Shown here piece by piece: positions 15,739-24,927 of a stretch of DNA of 64,000 nucleotides. A model generated the notes under the pieces. It did not search any database and was not told where the DNA came from. It worked only from the letters and a program-made list of their open reading frames with translations. Both the position numbers and the translations under genes were made by a program. The stretch comes from Parasphingorhabdus marina DSM 22363 (GTDB taxonomy: Bacteria; Pseudomonadota; Alphaproteobacteria; Sphingomonadales; Sphingomonadaceae). Location of the stretch: the NCBI RefSeq assembly GCF_900128895.1, contig NZ_FSQW01000002.1, positions 248,001 to 312,000 of the forward strand. The letters run 5' to 3'. Within the stretch, counting starts at the first letter, position 1, and each line of letters starts with the position of its first letter.

Positions 15739-16524
15739 CTAGAAGATCGGATCATTGGCACCGTCATCATCGTCGGGGCCAGGCAGAGGCGTGACATCTT
15801 CATGAATGCCACATTCGGTCTTGTCCCAACCGCGCCAGCGCCCTGCGCGTGGATCTTCGCCGGGCAGGACCTTGGATGTGCAGGGCGCACAGCCCACGGA
15901 AAGATAGCCCTGTTCTTCCAGCGGATGCCGGGGCAGGTCATGTTCCTCGAAATAGGCTTCCAGGTCATCCTTGACCCAGTCGCCAAGCGGATTGATTTTC
16001 AGCCGGCCGTCTTCAACTTCAAAACGCGGCAGGTTCTGACGGGTTGATGACTGGAAGGCCTTGCGACCGGAGATCCAGCTGTTCAGGTCCTTTTTCGCGC
16101 GGGCCAGCGGTTCCACCTTGCGGATTTCACAGCACCCGTCCGGGTCAAAGGACCAGCGCAGCTCGTTGGCATCCTTTTCCGCCAGTGTATCGGCATTCGG
16201 CTGCACGACACGCGTATTTTCAAATCCCAGCAGTTTGATCAGCGTTTCCCGGTATTCCAGTGTTTCCGGGAACATGCGCAATGTATCGACAAAAGTTACC
16301 GGGATGGATGGATCGGCCAGTGCCACGAGGTGCAGCAAAACTGCGCTTTCGGTGCCAAACGACGACACCACGGCAACATTGCCCAGACTGTCTTCCCGGA
16401 AAAGGGTCTTGAGCATCTCCAGAGTTGGTACGCCCTCGAACCGCGCGTTGAGTGCATCCGCATCCGCCTGGGTAAAGGCGGGGCGGGCATCGATGATGTC
16501 GATCTTGCGCAAGGGTTCACCCAT
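15739..16524 (-). CDS. cysH: Adenylyl-sulfate/phosphoadenylyl-sulfate reductase
   Basis: Reduces activated sulfate (APS or PAPS) to sulfite using thioredoxin. The core is a PP-loop-like fold with VAVVSSFGTESAVLLHL. The pairs CCEIRKVEPL and VGCAPCT supply four cysteines for a [4Fe-4S] cluster, the mark of the APS-using bacterial form; the final ECGIHE holds the catalytic Cys. Start ATG 16524 (MGEPLRKIDI) overlaps DUF934 by 8 bp; the longer frame to 16758 is only a shadow of that gene. It is the last gene of the sulfur operon. Confidence 0.93.
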   Translation of the reverse strand: MGEPLRKIDIIDARPAFTQADADALNARFEGVPTLEMLKTLFREDSLGNVAVVSSFGTESAVLLHLVALADPSIPVTFVDTLRMFPETLEYRETLIKLLGFENTRVVQPNADTLAEKDANELRWSFDPDGCCEIRKVEPLARAKKDLNSWISGRKAFQSSTRQNLPRFEVEDGRLKINPLGDWVKDDLEAYFEEHDLPRHPLEEQGYLSVGCAPCTSKVLPGEDPRAGRWRGWDKTECGIHEDVTPLPGPDDDDGANDPIF

Positions 16525-16939
16525 GACGGTGCCTCCAGATCGGTGTGCGCTGATCCGATGTGCCCTGGTAGACATGCTCATATCGGGCGAGCGCTTCTTC
16601 CATGACTTTCGGATCGATCGGCGCGTCCGGAATAAAGGAATCAAAGCCGCATCGGCGCATATAGGCGAGTTGATCAACCAGCACGTCGCCGCTGGCACGC
16701 AGCTCGCCTTCATAACCGGCTTCGCGCAGAATTTGCGCCGCCGAATAACCGCGGCCATCGCCGAAAACCGGGAAATCTATCTCGACCAGTGAAATTCGAT
16801 CGAGCAGCGGTAACAACAGCCGTGCGTCCTCGCCTGCCTCGATACGAACGGCGGTAGCATTGGACTGATCCAGAAAAGCATCCAGCGATACTGCTGGCTC
16901 TTCGTGAATGTCATCACGGAACCGGATTGCCTCAACCAT
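16517..16939 (-). CDS. DUF934 protein of the sulfite-reduction operon
   Basis: 140 residues matching DUF934, a family found almost only next to cysI/cysH; conserved block FPVFGDGRGYSAAQILRE and GELRASGDVLVDQLAYMRRCGFDSF. It overlaps cysI by 8 bp and cysH by 8 bp, so all three should be co-translated. It has a single Cys (in RRCGFD) and no cofactor motif, so it is not itself an electron carrier of a known type. A role in assembling or feeding electrons to sulfite reductase is plausible but undemonstrated to my knowledge. Confidence 0.88.
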   Translation of the reverse strand: MVEAIRFRDDIHEEPAVSLDAFLDQSNATAVRIEAGEDARLLLPLLDRISLVEIDFPVFGDGRGYSAAQILREAGYEGELRASGDVLVDQLAYMRRCGFDSFIPDAPIDPKVMEEALARYEHVYQGTSDQRTPIWRHRHG

Positions 16940-18563
16940 AGATCGCCTCCTTGAACCGGGCCATGCCGACACGGCGGTAGGTATCGATGAAACGTTCATC
17001 GCCTTCCCGTTCCTCGAGATAAACATCGGTGACGGTTTCGATCGCGTCGATGACTCCGTCTTCGTCAAATCCCGGGCCAGTGATTTTCGCGAGGCTGGTA
17101 TCCTCGGCTGCGGAACCGCCGAGCAGCAGCTGGTAATTTTCCGTGCCTTTGCGGTCGACGCCAAGGATCCCGATATGACCGGCATGATGATGCCCGCAGG
17201 CGTTAATGCAGCCGGAAATCTTGAGCTTGAGCTCACCCAGCTCCCGTTGCCTGCCAAGATCGGCGAAGCGCTCGCTGATTTTCTGTGCCAGCGGGATCGA
17301 CCGCGCGTTGGCAAGGCTGCAATAATCCAGACCGGGGCAGGCGATACTGTCGGTGATCAGATCCAGATTGGCGGGTGCCAGTCCGGCTTCATCCAGTTTC
17401 TGCCAAACCGCGTAGAGGTCGCTCTTCCTGACATGTGGCAGGACGATATTCTGGCTGTGCGTTACCCGGAGTTCGTCGAAACTATATTGTTCGGCCAGAT
17501 CCGCCATCAGATCAATCTGCGCGGAAGAGGCGTCCCCGGGAATACCGCCTTTGGGTTTCAGGCTGATGGTTGCGATGGCATAGCCGGGCTGTTTGTGCGC
17601 AACAACATTCTGGTCGACCCACAGTTTGAAATCGGGATCTGACAGATCCAGTTCGTCCGGTGCATTGCCTTCAAAAGCCGGATCGGCAAAATATTCGGTG
17701 ATCCGCGCCAGTTCCTCAACCGGGGGGTTCAGGCCCAGAGTCTTCATGTGAGCGAATTCTTCCTCGACCTGACGGGTATATTCTTCAGCGCCCAGCTCGT
17801 GGACGAGAATCTTGATCCGCGCCTTGTACTTGTTGTCGCGGCGGCCATAGCGGTTGTAGACCCGAAGGCAGGCCTCGGCATAACTGATCAGCTCGTCGGC
17901 GGGAACAAAGTCGCGAATTTCGGGGGCAATCATCGGGGTCCGGCCCATGCCACCGCCGACAAAAAATTTCGCGCCGAGCTCGCCGTCCTTGCGGACCAGC
18001 TGGATACCGATATCGTGCAGCCGCATCGCTGCCCGGTCTTCCTCGCTGGCAATCACCGCAATCTTGAACTTGCGGGGCAGATAGGAAAATTCGGGGTGAA
18101 AGCTGGACCATTGCCGCAGGATTTCGGCCCAGGGGCGGGGATCGGCAATTTCATCCCTGGCTGCGCCGGCATATTGGTCGGAGGAAATGTTCCGGATGCA
18201 GTTTCCGCTGGTCTGGATCGCATGCATCTCAACGCTCGCCAGATCAGCCAGAAGATCGGGGGCTTCTTCGAGCTTGATCCAGTTATACTGGATATTCTGG
18301 CGAGTGGTGAAATGCCCATAGTCCCGGTCATATTTGCGGGCGATATGGCCCAGCATCCGCATCTGCTTGCTGTTCAACGTGCCATAGGGGATGGCGACAC
18401 GCAGCATGTAGGCGTGGAGCTGGAGGTACAAGCCGTTCATCAAACGCAGCGGCTTGAACTGGTCTTCGGTCAGGTCGCCGGCAAGACGCCGCTTTACCTG
18501 GTCACGAAATTCTTCAACGCGGGTATCGACCATCTGCTGGTCATATTGGTCATATTGGTACAT
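16932..18563 (-). CDS. cysI: Nitrite/sulfite reductase haemoprotein (assimilatory sulfite reductase)
   Basis: Six-electron reduction of sulfite to sulfide on a siroheme-[4Fe-4S] centre. The cluster ligands are in ACPGLDYCSLA and CINACGHHHAG. Two ferredoxin-like halves and two siroheme domains are present, with FTTRQNIQYNWI and SGNCIRNISSDQ typical of the family. 543 residues, normal length. The Tyr/Gln-rich start (MYQYDQYDQQMVD) is taken from the 2-bp gap to DUF2849. Its neighbours (SAM uroporphyrinogen methyltransferase, DUF934, APS reductase) show a sulfite, not nitrite, role. No CysJ flavoprotein is nearby. Confidence 0.93.
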   Translation of the reverse strand: MYQYDQYDQQMVDTRVEEFRDQVKRRLAGDLTEDQFKPLRLMNGLYLQLHAYMLRVAIPYGTLNSKQMRMLGHIARKYDRDYGHFTTRQNIQYNWIKLEEAPDLLADLASVEMHAIQTSGNCIRNISSDQYAGAARDEIADPRPWAEILRQWSSFHPEFSYLPRKFKIAVIASEEDRAAMRLHDIGIQLVRKDGELGAKFFVGGGMGRTPMIAPEIRDFVPADELISYAEACLRVYNRYGRRDNKYKARIKILVHELGAEEYTRQVEEEFAHMKTLGLNPPVEELARITEYFADPAFEGNAPDELDLSDPDFKLWVDQNVVAHKQPGYAIATISLKPKGGIPGDASSAQIDLMADLAEQYSFDELRVTHSQNIVLPHVRKSDLYAVWQKLDEAGLAPANLDLITDSIACPGLDYCSLANARSIPLAQKISERFADLGRQRELGELKLKISGCINACGHHHAGHIGILGVDRKGTENYQLLLGGSAAEDTSLAKITGPGFDEDGVIDAIETVTDVYLEEREGDERFIDTYRRVGMARFKEAIYG

Positions 18564-18565
18564 TT

Positions 18566-18862
18566 TCAGATCACCCAGTTTCCGGCTTCGGGATCCGCCG
18601 GTTTCAATGTGAGGTCAGGCCGGACGGTCGGGCCGAGCGCCCGGACGCGATCCTTGATATGTGCGGGCCGCGGACCATCATCGGTCTGCTCGGCATCGAT
18701 GATATAGGGCGCGTTCACCCGGCGTGTTGCTTCCTCTTCATGGAGGATGCGCTCGCCATGCTCACCGACGTCCACGGCATTCTCAACATGGCGCGACCAG
18801 TCGCTGCCCGTCCACCAGATGACATCTCCGGTTTTCAGATCATTTCCGGTCAAGATTTTCAT
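18566..18862 (-). CDS. DUF2849 protein of the sulfur-assimilation operon
   Basis: 98 residues of the alphaproteobacterial DUF2849 family; begins MKILTGNDLKTGDVIWWTG and ends in a variable acidic stretch. It overlaps cobA by the ATGA quartet and is 2 bp from cysI, so it is a full member of the operon. There is no cysteine, no membrane segment and no known fold assignment I can make. Its strict position between the siroheme-forming methyltransferase and sulfite reductase suggests an accessory role in CysI function. Confidence 0.85.
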   Translation of the reverse strand: MKILTGNDLKTGDVIWWTGSDWSRHVENAVDVGEHGERILHEEEATRRVNAPYIIDAEQTDDGPRPAHIKDRVRALGPTVRPDLTLKPADPEAGNWVI

Positions 18863-19662
18863 GCAATCACTCCTGCCAGCTGGGCATATTCCTGAAATTT
18901 GTTTTCCGCATCGCCATAGCGGGCCACTTCGCCAACCACGAGAAGCGCCGGACTTCTGACCTTTTCCCGGTGAACGAGATCACCCAGGTCGGTCAGCAGC
19001 GTTTTCAGCACCCTGAAATTTTCCCGCGTGCCGTTTTCCAAAACGGCCACCGGCAGATCCGGTGCTGCGCCATCGGCAATGAGCTTTTCAACGATGGCCT
19101 CGGTATTTGCGACGCCCATGTAGATTACCAGCGTGCGACCAACTCCAGCGAGCCCGGACCAGTTCTGGTCCGACAGGCCCTTGCACTGACCGGCAACGAA
19201 GGACACCGCGCTGGATGCATCGCGATGGGTGAGAGGCATGCGTGCCTGCGCGGCGCATCCCAGGGCGGCGCTGATGCCGGGAACGACCTGTACTTCCACT
19301 CCGGCTTTGGCACAGTCATCGGCTTCTTCACCGCCACGTCCGAAAATGAACGGATCGCCGCCCTTCAGGCGTACAACCTTGTGCCCCTTTCGGGCCTCGG
19401 CAACGAGCAGCGCATTGATGTCGGGTTGCGCGACACTGTGCAATGAACGTTTCTTTGCGACCGAAATCCGTGGCGTGCTTTCCGGGGCAAGTGCGAGAAT
19501 TTCCGGGCTCACCAGTCCATCATGCACGATCACGTGAGCTTCAGCCAGCAATCGCGCTGCCTTGAGGGTCAGCAGCTCGGGGTCTCCCGGTCCGGCACCA
19601 ACGAGGTAAACGATACCTTCTGATCCGTCTGTCGTTTGTTTAGATTGAGATGGTTTTTTCAT
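18859..19662 (-). CDS. cobA: Uroporphyrinogen-III C-methyltransferase (SUMT)
   Basis: Double SAM-dependent methylation of uroporphyrinogen III to precorrin-2, the committed step toward siroheme (and cobalamin). Motifs: VYLVGAGPGDPELLTLKA, HDGLVSP, VRLKGGDPFIFGRGGEEA and VVPGISAALG, all of the tetrapyrrole methylase family. 267 residues means only the methylase: the dehydrogenase/ferrochelatase half of CysG is missing and must be elsewhere. The leading position in the operon provides siroheme for CysI downstream. Confidence 0.93.
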   Translation of the reverse strand: MKKPSQSKQTTDGSEGIVYLVGAGPGDPELLTLKAARLLAEAHVIVHDGLVSPEILALAPESTPRISVAKKRSLHSVAQPDINALLVAEARKGHKVVRLKGGDPFIFGRGGEEADDCAKAGVEVQVVPGISAALGCAAQARMPLTHRDASSAVSFVAGQCKGLSDQNWSGLAGVGRTLVIYMGVANTEAIVEKLIADGAAPDLPVAVLENGTRENFRVLKTLLTDLGDLVHREKVRSPALLVVGEVARYGDAENKFQEYAQLAGVIA

Positions 19663-19744
19663 GCCACCGATATGACCGACGGCAGGAAACAGTACAAAGC
19701 AGAAGTTTTTGCAGCGCGCTAAGTTAAACTATTACCGATGCGGG

Positions 19745-21178
19745 TTATTTCGCTTCGACGGCTGTGTGGTCTTCGTCCTTGAGCCCGATTCCGATCGATG
19801 CCCTGGTTTGATCAGCTTCCATGGAAACAACCGGAAATGCGCAGTAATCGGCTGCATAAAAGGCACTGGGCCGGTGATTGCCAGACAGACCGACGCCACC
19901 GAATGGGGCTTCGGAAGAGGCGCCCACCGTCATCTTGTTCCAGTTGACGATACCGGCTCGGCTCATCGACCAGAACTGGCTGTATTGCTGGGCTGACCCG
20001 CCGATCAGCGCGGCAGACAGGCCGTAGCGCGTGTTATTTGCCTCGGTAATGGCCATGTCAAAGTCCGGGACGCGTATGACCTGCAAAATCGGGCCGAACA
20101 GCTCAATGTCCGGACGCTCCTCCAGATCCGTCACGTCGATAATGCCGGGAGTCAGAAACGGCCGGTCGGGTACGGGCCTTGCCATGTGCTTGATCGGGCG
20201 CCCGCCCGCACTCATCAGTGCAAGGAAACTCTCGGTCAGTCCGTCGGCGACGTCATTGTCGATGACCGGTCCCATGAAGGGGGCAGGCTTGCTGAACGGT
20301 TCGTCGATGATCAGCCGGTCGGCGATACGCTTCACTTCCTTGACCACCCGGTCATAAAGCTCGTCCTTCACGATCAGACGGCTCGCTGCCGAGCATCGTT
20401 GACCGGCGGTGAGAAAGGCGGATTGCACAACCAGCACGGCAGCGCTGTGGATGTCGTCGGTGTCCCATACGACGATGGGATTATTCCCGCCCATTTCCAG
20501 CGCCAGAATCTTGTCGGGCTGTTCGGCAAACTGTCGGTTCAATGCAATACCCGTCTGGGCAGATCCGGTAAAGAGGACCCCGTTGATGTTCGGATTTGCC
20601 GTCAGATTCTTGCCCACCGAAGGTCCGCCCTGCAGGATGTTGACTACCCCGTCGGGGAGGCCGGATTTGGTAAATGCCTCAACCAGAAAAGCCCCGGTAG
20701 CCGGTGTTTTCTCGGATGGCTTGAACACCACGCAATTTCCCGCAATCAACGCCGGCACAATATGACCATTGGGCAGGTGAGCCGGGAAATTATAAGGCCC
20801 CAATACCGCCAGCACGCCATGTGGCTTGTGACGCAAGGCCGTCCGCATGCCTTGTTGCGCCGAGAGCTGGCGTTGCGGGGTGCGTTCCGCATAGGCATTG
20901 ACCGAAATATCCACCTTCTTGATGACGGCTTCCACTTCGGTGCGCGCTTCCCAGACCGGTTTTCCGGTTTCCCGGGCGATCAGATCGGCGAGCTCGTCAG
21001 ATTGCCCCCTCAGACGATTGGCATAGCGCCGCACCGCCTCAATGCGTTTGGTCAATGGCAGCGCTGCCCAGGCGGGCCAGGCCTCACGCGCTTTTGCAAC
21101 CGTGTCATCGGCATTGCCTTCCGGCCCACTCCATAATTTGGCGCCTGTGGCCGGTTCATAGGAAATTAGATCAGTCAA
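19745..21178 (-). CDS. astD: N-succinylglutamate-5-semialdehyde dehydrogenase
   Basis: Aldehyde dehydrogenase family enzyme oxidising N-succinylglutamate semialdehyde to N-succinylglutamate in the arginine succinyltransferase (AST) pathway. The active-site Cys lies in TAGQRCSAASRLIV and the Glu in LALEMGGNNPIVVWD. The blocks VLAVLGPYNFPAHLPNGHIV and FTGSAQTGIALN match AstD rather than other ALDHs. 477 residues, as expected. No other ast gene (astA, astB, astE) is in the window, so the pathway is not a full operon here. 82 bp separate it from cobA downstream. Confidence 0.85.
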   Translation of the reverse strand: MTDLISYEPATGAKLWSGPEGNADDTVAKAREAWPAWAALPLTKRIEAVRRYANRLRGQSDELADLIARETGKPVWEARTEVEAVIKKVDISVNAYAERTPQRQLSAQQGMRTALRHKPHGVLAVLGPYNFPAHLPNGHIVPALIAGNCVVFKPSEKTPATGAFLVEAFTKSGLPDGVVNILQGGPSVGKNLTANPNINGVLFTGSAQTGIALNRQFAEQPDKILALEMGGNNPIVVWDTDDIHSAAVLVVQSAFLTAGQRCSAASRLIVKDELYDRVVKEVKRIADRLIIDEPFSKPAPFMGPVIDNDVADGLTESFLALMSAGGRPIKHMARPVPDRPFLTPGIIDVTDLEERPDIELFGPILQVIRVPDFDMAITEANNTRYGLSAALIGGSAQQYSQFWSMSRAGIVNWNKMTVGASSEAPFGGVGLSGNHRPSAFYAADYCAFPVVSMEADQTRASIGIGLKDEDHTAVEAK

Positions 21179-21310
21179 TCTCGGGGGAACCTGTGCTGTT
21201 CTGAGTTGCAGATATCCCTATACTATCTCGGCATTTGTTCAACATTTGTGTGTCGCACATTGATCTGGCAGCGACCTGGAGATTGTCTTCCGGAATTCCT
21301 GGCCAGATGG

Positions 21311-22711
21311 TTATCGGGCCCGCAAGGCCGCGCCCATGTTGCGTATTGCCGCGACTTTGCGGTTCAATGGTCCCCAGTCATCATCTTGCGCAATGGCGTC
21401 CCAGATTGCCTCCACTTCTTCGATATGCATCGAGCAGGGTTCGGCATCGGTCCAGTAACTGCCCGTTGTCGGCCTGATGCGCTCCTGACTTGCGATGAGC
21501 TCCCGGAATTCGGCGAATGGTTCATCGGAATAGGCCTCGTGGGCGGGTATATCATCCTGTCCCCAGTCCCGGAAAAACTGGTCTATGGTCACCGATTTGG
21601 CGGACAGGGCATTTTCCATCGCCACCACAAGTGGTTTGTCATTGTCAAAGCCCCGGCTCTCCAGCCCCAATCTCCAGAAGACATGCTGTGTGAAGGCTTC
21701 TCCATAGGCCCTGGGAAAACGTTCAAGGATAGCCACCAGCGGATCGCTGTCGCAAATGAGGCGCAAAGCACTGGCGAGTTGCGCGAGATTCCAGTGCAGC
21801 GCTTCAGGTTGCCTCGCGAAACAATAGAGGCCTTCATGATCAAAATAGGCCGCCGTAAATCCGGGTTCCCAGCGCGGCATGAACCGCCAGGGGCCATAAT
21901 CAAAGCTCTCACCAGTGATGTTGATATTGTCCGTGTTCAGAACCCCGTGGACAAATCCGGACGTCATGTAGCCCGCAACCAGCCGGGCGGCGCTCGCTGC
22001 CGCATGGCCAAACAATTCTTCTGCCGGTTTGTCCGTTTTGACGCCGCCGTAAAATTGCGTGAGGCAATAGGCAACGAGATCGTGCATCAGTTCTTCATTT
22101 CGCTCGAATGCGATGCGCTGGAACGTGCCATAGCGAATATGGCTGTGACTGAGCCGGGTCATCACGGCAGACCGGGTGGGTGAGGGTTCGTCGCTGCGCC
22201 ACAATTCCTCCCCGGTTTCGACCAATGAAAAGGTTTTTGATGTATCGACACCCAGCGCTTCCAGCATCTCGGTCGCCAGGATTTCCCGCACGCCGCCCTT
22301 CAGCGTCAGCCGGCCGTCACCTGTCCGGCTCCAGGGAGTGGTACCCGATCCCTTGGTGCCGAGGTCCATCAACCGACCCTCGGCATCTCTGAGCTGCGCA
22401 AACAGGAAGCCGCGTCCATCGCCAATTTCAGGATTATAGTTGCGGAACTGGTGTCCATGGTAGCGCAATGCCAGCGGTGGATCGAGATTTTCGGGCAGTG
22501 ACCGGAATTTTCCGAAATGGTCAATCCACTGGTCCCGGGTCAGCGTTTCAAGACCCACGGACTTGTCCCACCGATCATTGCGGAAACGCAGTTTAGGGTC
22601 TGGAAAACTGGCCGCCTGAACCGGATCACCGATCTTGCTGCCAAGGGAAGTGATCCGGACGTCGGCCTGATACGGAGCATTGACCGGTTCGGCTTGTGGT
22701 TTGTGTGGCAT
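21311..22711 (-). CDS. selO: Protein adenylyltransferase SelO (YdiU/UPF0061)
   Basis: Pseudokinase-fold enzyme that transfers AMP from ATP to Ser/Thr/Tyr of target proteins and takes part in redox homeostasis. Key blocks: ALRYHGHQFRNYNPEIGDGR near the N terminus, MDLGTKGSGTTPWSRTGDGR, SHSHIRYGTFQRIAF and GVLNTDNINITGESFDYGP with the metal-binding Asp residues. At 466 residues it is slightly short relative to E. coli SelO (478). No C-terminal Sec-type motif is present in bacteria. It is divergent from an alpha/beta hydrolase gene that starts 64 bp away. Confidence 0.93.
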   Translation of the reverse strand: MPHKPQAEPVNAPYQADVRITSLGSKIGDPVQAASFPDPKLRFRNDRWDKSVGLETLTRDQWIDHFGKFRSLPENLDPPLALRYHGHQFRNYNPEIGDGRGFLFAQLRDAEGRLMDLGTKGSGTTPWSRTGDGRLTLKGGVREILATEMLEALGVDTSKTFSLVETGEELWRSDEPSPTRSAVMTRLSHSHIRYGTFQRIAFERNEELMHDLVAYCLTQFYGGVKTDKPAEELFGHAAASAARLVAGYMTSGFVHGVLNTDNINITGESFDYGPWRFMPRWEPGFTAAYFDHEGLYCFARQPEALHWNLAQLASALRLICDSDPLVAILERFPRAYGEAFTQHVFWRLGLESRGFDNDKPLVVAMENALSAKSVTIDQFFRDWGQDDIPAHEAYSDEPFAEFRELIASQERIRPTTGSYWTDAEPCSMHIEEVEAIWDAIAQDDDWGPLNRKVAAIRNMGAALRAR

Positions 22712-22774
22712 TGGTTATCTGTGCAGGTTAAAGGCCTGGACAGCAAGCCAATTGGGGGAGGGGTTTCGATAGAT

Positions 22775-23653
22775 ATGGTCGGAGAGAAAAACTTTGAGGA
22801 CAGATATTGGGAGTCCGAAGACGGGTTGAAACTGCATTACCGCGATTATCCCGGCGATCACGGCAAATTGCCCATAGTCTGTATACCGGGCCTGACCCGC
22901 AATGCTCGCGATTTCGCCAACTTGCCGGCCCTGCTGCAACAGAAACCCGGACATCGGCCGCGCCGGACAATCATGGTGGATCTGCGCGGCCGCGGTGAGA
23001 GCGAATATGCCAAGGACAGCTCCACCTACAATGCGAAGACCTATATGGCGGACATAATCCGGCTTCTGGACGAACAGGATATCAACAGCGCCGTGTTCTT
23101 CGGGACATCACTTGGCGGCATTGTCACCATGCTGCTTGCCCGCAAGCACGGGGACCGGGTTGGCGGAGCATTGCTGAACGATATTGGCCCCGAACTGGAC
23201 TCCGCCGGATTACAGAGGATTGGTGACTATGTCGGGCAGGGGCGCAGCTTTGAGACCTGGGCCCATGCCGGCCGCGATCTCGCCGCGACCAGCGGGGACA
23301 TCTTCCCGGATTTTGATCTGCAGGACTGGATTGATTTCGCCAAAAAAGTTTACCGGATGAACAGCTCGGGCCGGATCAAGCTCGACTATGACATGAAGAT
23401 TTCCGAACCTTTCAATTCCCAGGGAGACGGAAGCAAGGCGCTGTGGGATGCGGTAGAAACAATGAAAAGCATCCCCACGCTGATTGTTCGGGGGGAATTG
23501 TCTGACCTGTTCTCCGAAGGAACCGCCAGCAGGATGTTGGGCATTCTCAATCAGGGCGAAATGGCGACTGTTCCAAGAACCGGCCACGCCCCCACTCTCG
23601 AGGAACCAGCGGCTCTTGACGCCATCGCCGCCATGCTCCAACGCATCGATTGA
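22775..23653 (+). CDS. Alpha/beta-fold hydrolase
   Basis: Serine hydrolase with nucleophile elbow GTSLGG (preceded by AVFFG), an acid in the RGELSDLFSEG region and catalytic His in TGHAPTLEE; the oxyanion region PGLTRNARDF is like bacterial lipases/epoxide hydrolases of this family. 292 residues. Start ATG 22775 (MVGEKNFEDRYW) is supported by GGGGGAGGGG at 22754-22763; the frame extends upstream to 22517 into the selO gene, which I reject. Substrate unknown. The next gene (glycosyltransferase) begins 33 bp downstream in the same direction. Confidence 0.85.
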   Translation: MVGEKNFEDRYWESEDGLKLHYRDYPGDHGKLPIVCIPGLTRNARDFANLPALLQQKPGHRPRRTIMVDLRGRGESEYAKDSSTYNAKTYMADIIRLLDEQDINSAVFFGTSLGGIVTMLLARKHGDRVGGALLNDIGPELDSAGLQRIGDYVGQGRSFETWAHAGRDLAATSGDIFPDFDLQDWIDFAKKVYRMNSSGRIKLDYDMKISEPFNSQGDGSKALWDAVETMKSIPTLIVRGELSDLFSEGTASRMLGILNQGEMATVPRTGHAPTLEEPAALDAIAAMLQRID

Positions 23654-23685
23654 ATTTTGATCGTCTTCTATCTGCTGAACTACTT

Positions 23686-24831
23686 ATGAAACCCGCAAAA
23701 ATCCTGCATTTGCACAGCACATTTGACCTTGGCGGTAAAGAAGCGCGTGCCGTCCGCCTGATGAACCATTTCGGCAAGCAGGCCGAACATGTCATCTTGT
23801 CCGCAGAGCCGGAAAATCTGAGCGCCCGGGATCAGATTGACAAGTCGGTCAAGGTTACCTTTCCCAAAGATGCCCCGCCGCTCACCGGAAAGCCAGCGCT
23901 TGGACGGTATCGGGATCTGGTCAGCTATTTCCGGAACTTCGACCTGATCCTCTCCTATAACTGGGGAGCGATGGACGGAGTGATGGCGCGTACGCTGTTC
24001 GCGCGGGTCGAAGGTCTGCCACCACTGATCCATCATGAGGACGGGTTTAACGAAAGCGAGCAGAAAAAGCTCAACTGGAAACGCAACTGGTTCCGCAAAT
24101 TCGCCCTTGGCGGCAGTCAAGCTGTTGTCGTGCCGTCCGGGAGCCTTCAGCATATTGCGCGAGATATCTGGAAGCAGCCCGAACAGAAGATCCAGCGGAT
24201 CCCGAATGGCATCGACGTGGCGCGGTTTCAGAAAAAGCCGCAACGCGGGGCGCTTCCGGGTTTCCGCAAGGGAAAGAACGAGATTGTCGTCGGAACGCTG
24301 GCTGGCCTGCGCGCGATCAAGAATCTGCCCAAACTGGTCCGTGCCTGTGCAGCGGCAGGCGACAATATTCGGCTCGTCATAGTCGGGGAGGGACCGGAGA
24401 AAGATCGCATTCTGGAAGAGGCAAGGCGATGCAATTTGGAAGATCGTCTGTTGATGCCCGGATTTCTGGCAGATCCAGCGCGATATGTGGGGCTGTTTGA
24501 TGTTTTTGCGCTGTCTTCCGACAGCGAACAATTTCCGATTTCCCTGATCGAAGCCATGGCGGCCGGCTGCCCGGTGGTCGCAACCGATGTCGGGGACATC
24601 CGGACGATGGTATCCCAGGCCAATCAGGGATTCATCAAGCCGGTCAACGAGGAATCTGAATTTGTGGAAGCGCTGACCACGCTGGTCCAGCACGAACAGC
24701 TTCGGGTGGATACGGGGGAGCAGAACCGCATGAAAGCACAGGCGGAATATAATGAAACCAAGATGTTGGCGCGGTATGCATTGCTTTACGGGCACGCATT
24801 GGGCCTCAAGCAGTTTGGGCCGAAAATCTGA
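23686..24831 (+). CDS. Glycosyltransferase family 4 protein
   Basis: GT-B fold retaining glycosyltransferase. Starts MKPAKILHLHSTFDLGGKEARAV, an N-terminal donor-side strand with a GGKE loop; the C-terminal nucleotide-sugar site has IRLVIVGEGPEKDRILE, PGFLADPARYVGLFDVFALSSDSEQFPISLIEAMAAGCPVVA with the E-x7-E-type EQFPISLIEAMA motif. Cytoplasmic or membrane-peripheral; probably in exopolysaccharide or glycolipid synthesis. ATG 23686 was chosen over TTG 23650. It likely shares a transcript with the alpha/beta hydrolase. Acceptor and sugar unknown. Confidence 0.88.
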   Translation: MKPAKILHLHSTFDLGGKEARAVRLMNHFGKQAEHVILSAEPENLSARDQIDKSVKVTFPKDAPPLTGKPALGRYRDLVSYFRNFDLILSYNWGAMDGVMARTLFARVEGLPPLIHHEDGFNESEQKKLNWKRNWFRKFALGGSQAVVVPSGSLQHIARDIWKQPEQKIQRIPNGIDVARFQKKPQRGALPGFRKGKNEIVVGTLAGLRAIKNLPKLVRACAAAGDNIRLVIVGEGPEKDRILEEARRCNLEDRLLMPGFLADPARYVGLFDVFALSSDSEQFPISLIEAMAAGCPVVATDVGDIRTMVSQANQGFIKPVNEESEFVEALTTLVQHEQLRVDTGEQNRMKAQAEYNETKMLARYALLYGHALGLKQFGPKI

Positions 24832-24927
24832 CCTGGTCCTCTTGTTCGGGGTGAACCGTTCAGTTTGCAGGCCCCAACCACTTTGCCGAATCAGCGCGGC
24901 CCGCAACGACGCGCGATTTCCGAATGC

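Noticed and set aside
20186-21136. Plus-strand frame of 316 codons over astD
   Set aside because: The minus strand encodes a full aldehyde dehydrogenase with catalytic Cys and Glu.
23680-24906. Minus-strand frame of 408 codons over the glycosyltransferase gene
   Set aside because: The plus-strand frame carries all GT4 motifs and the reverse frame none.
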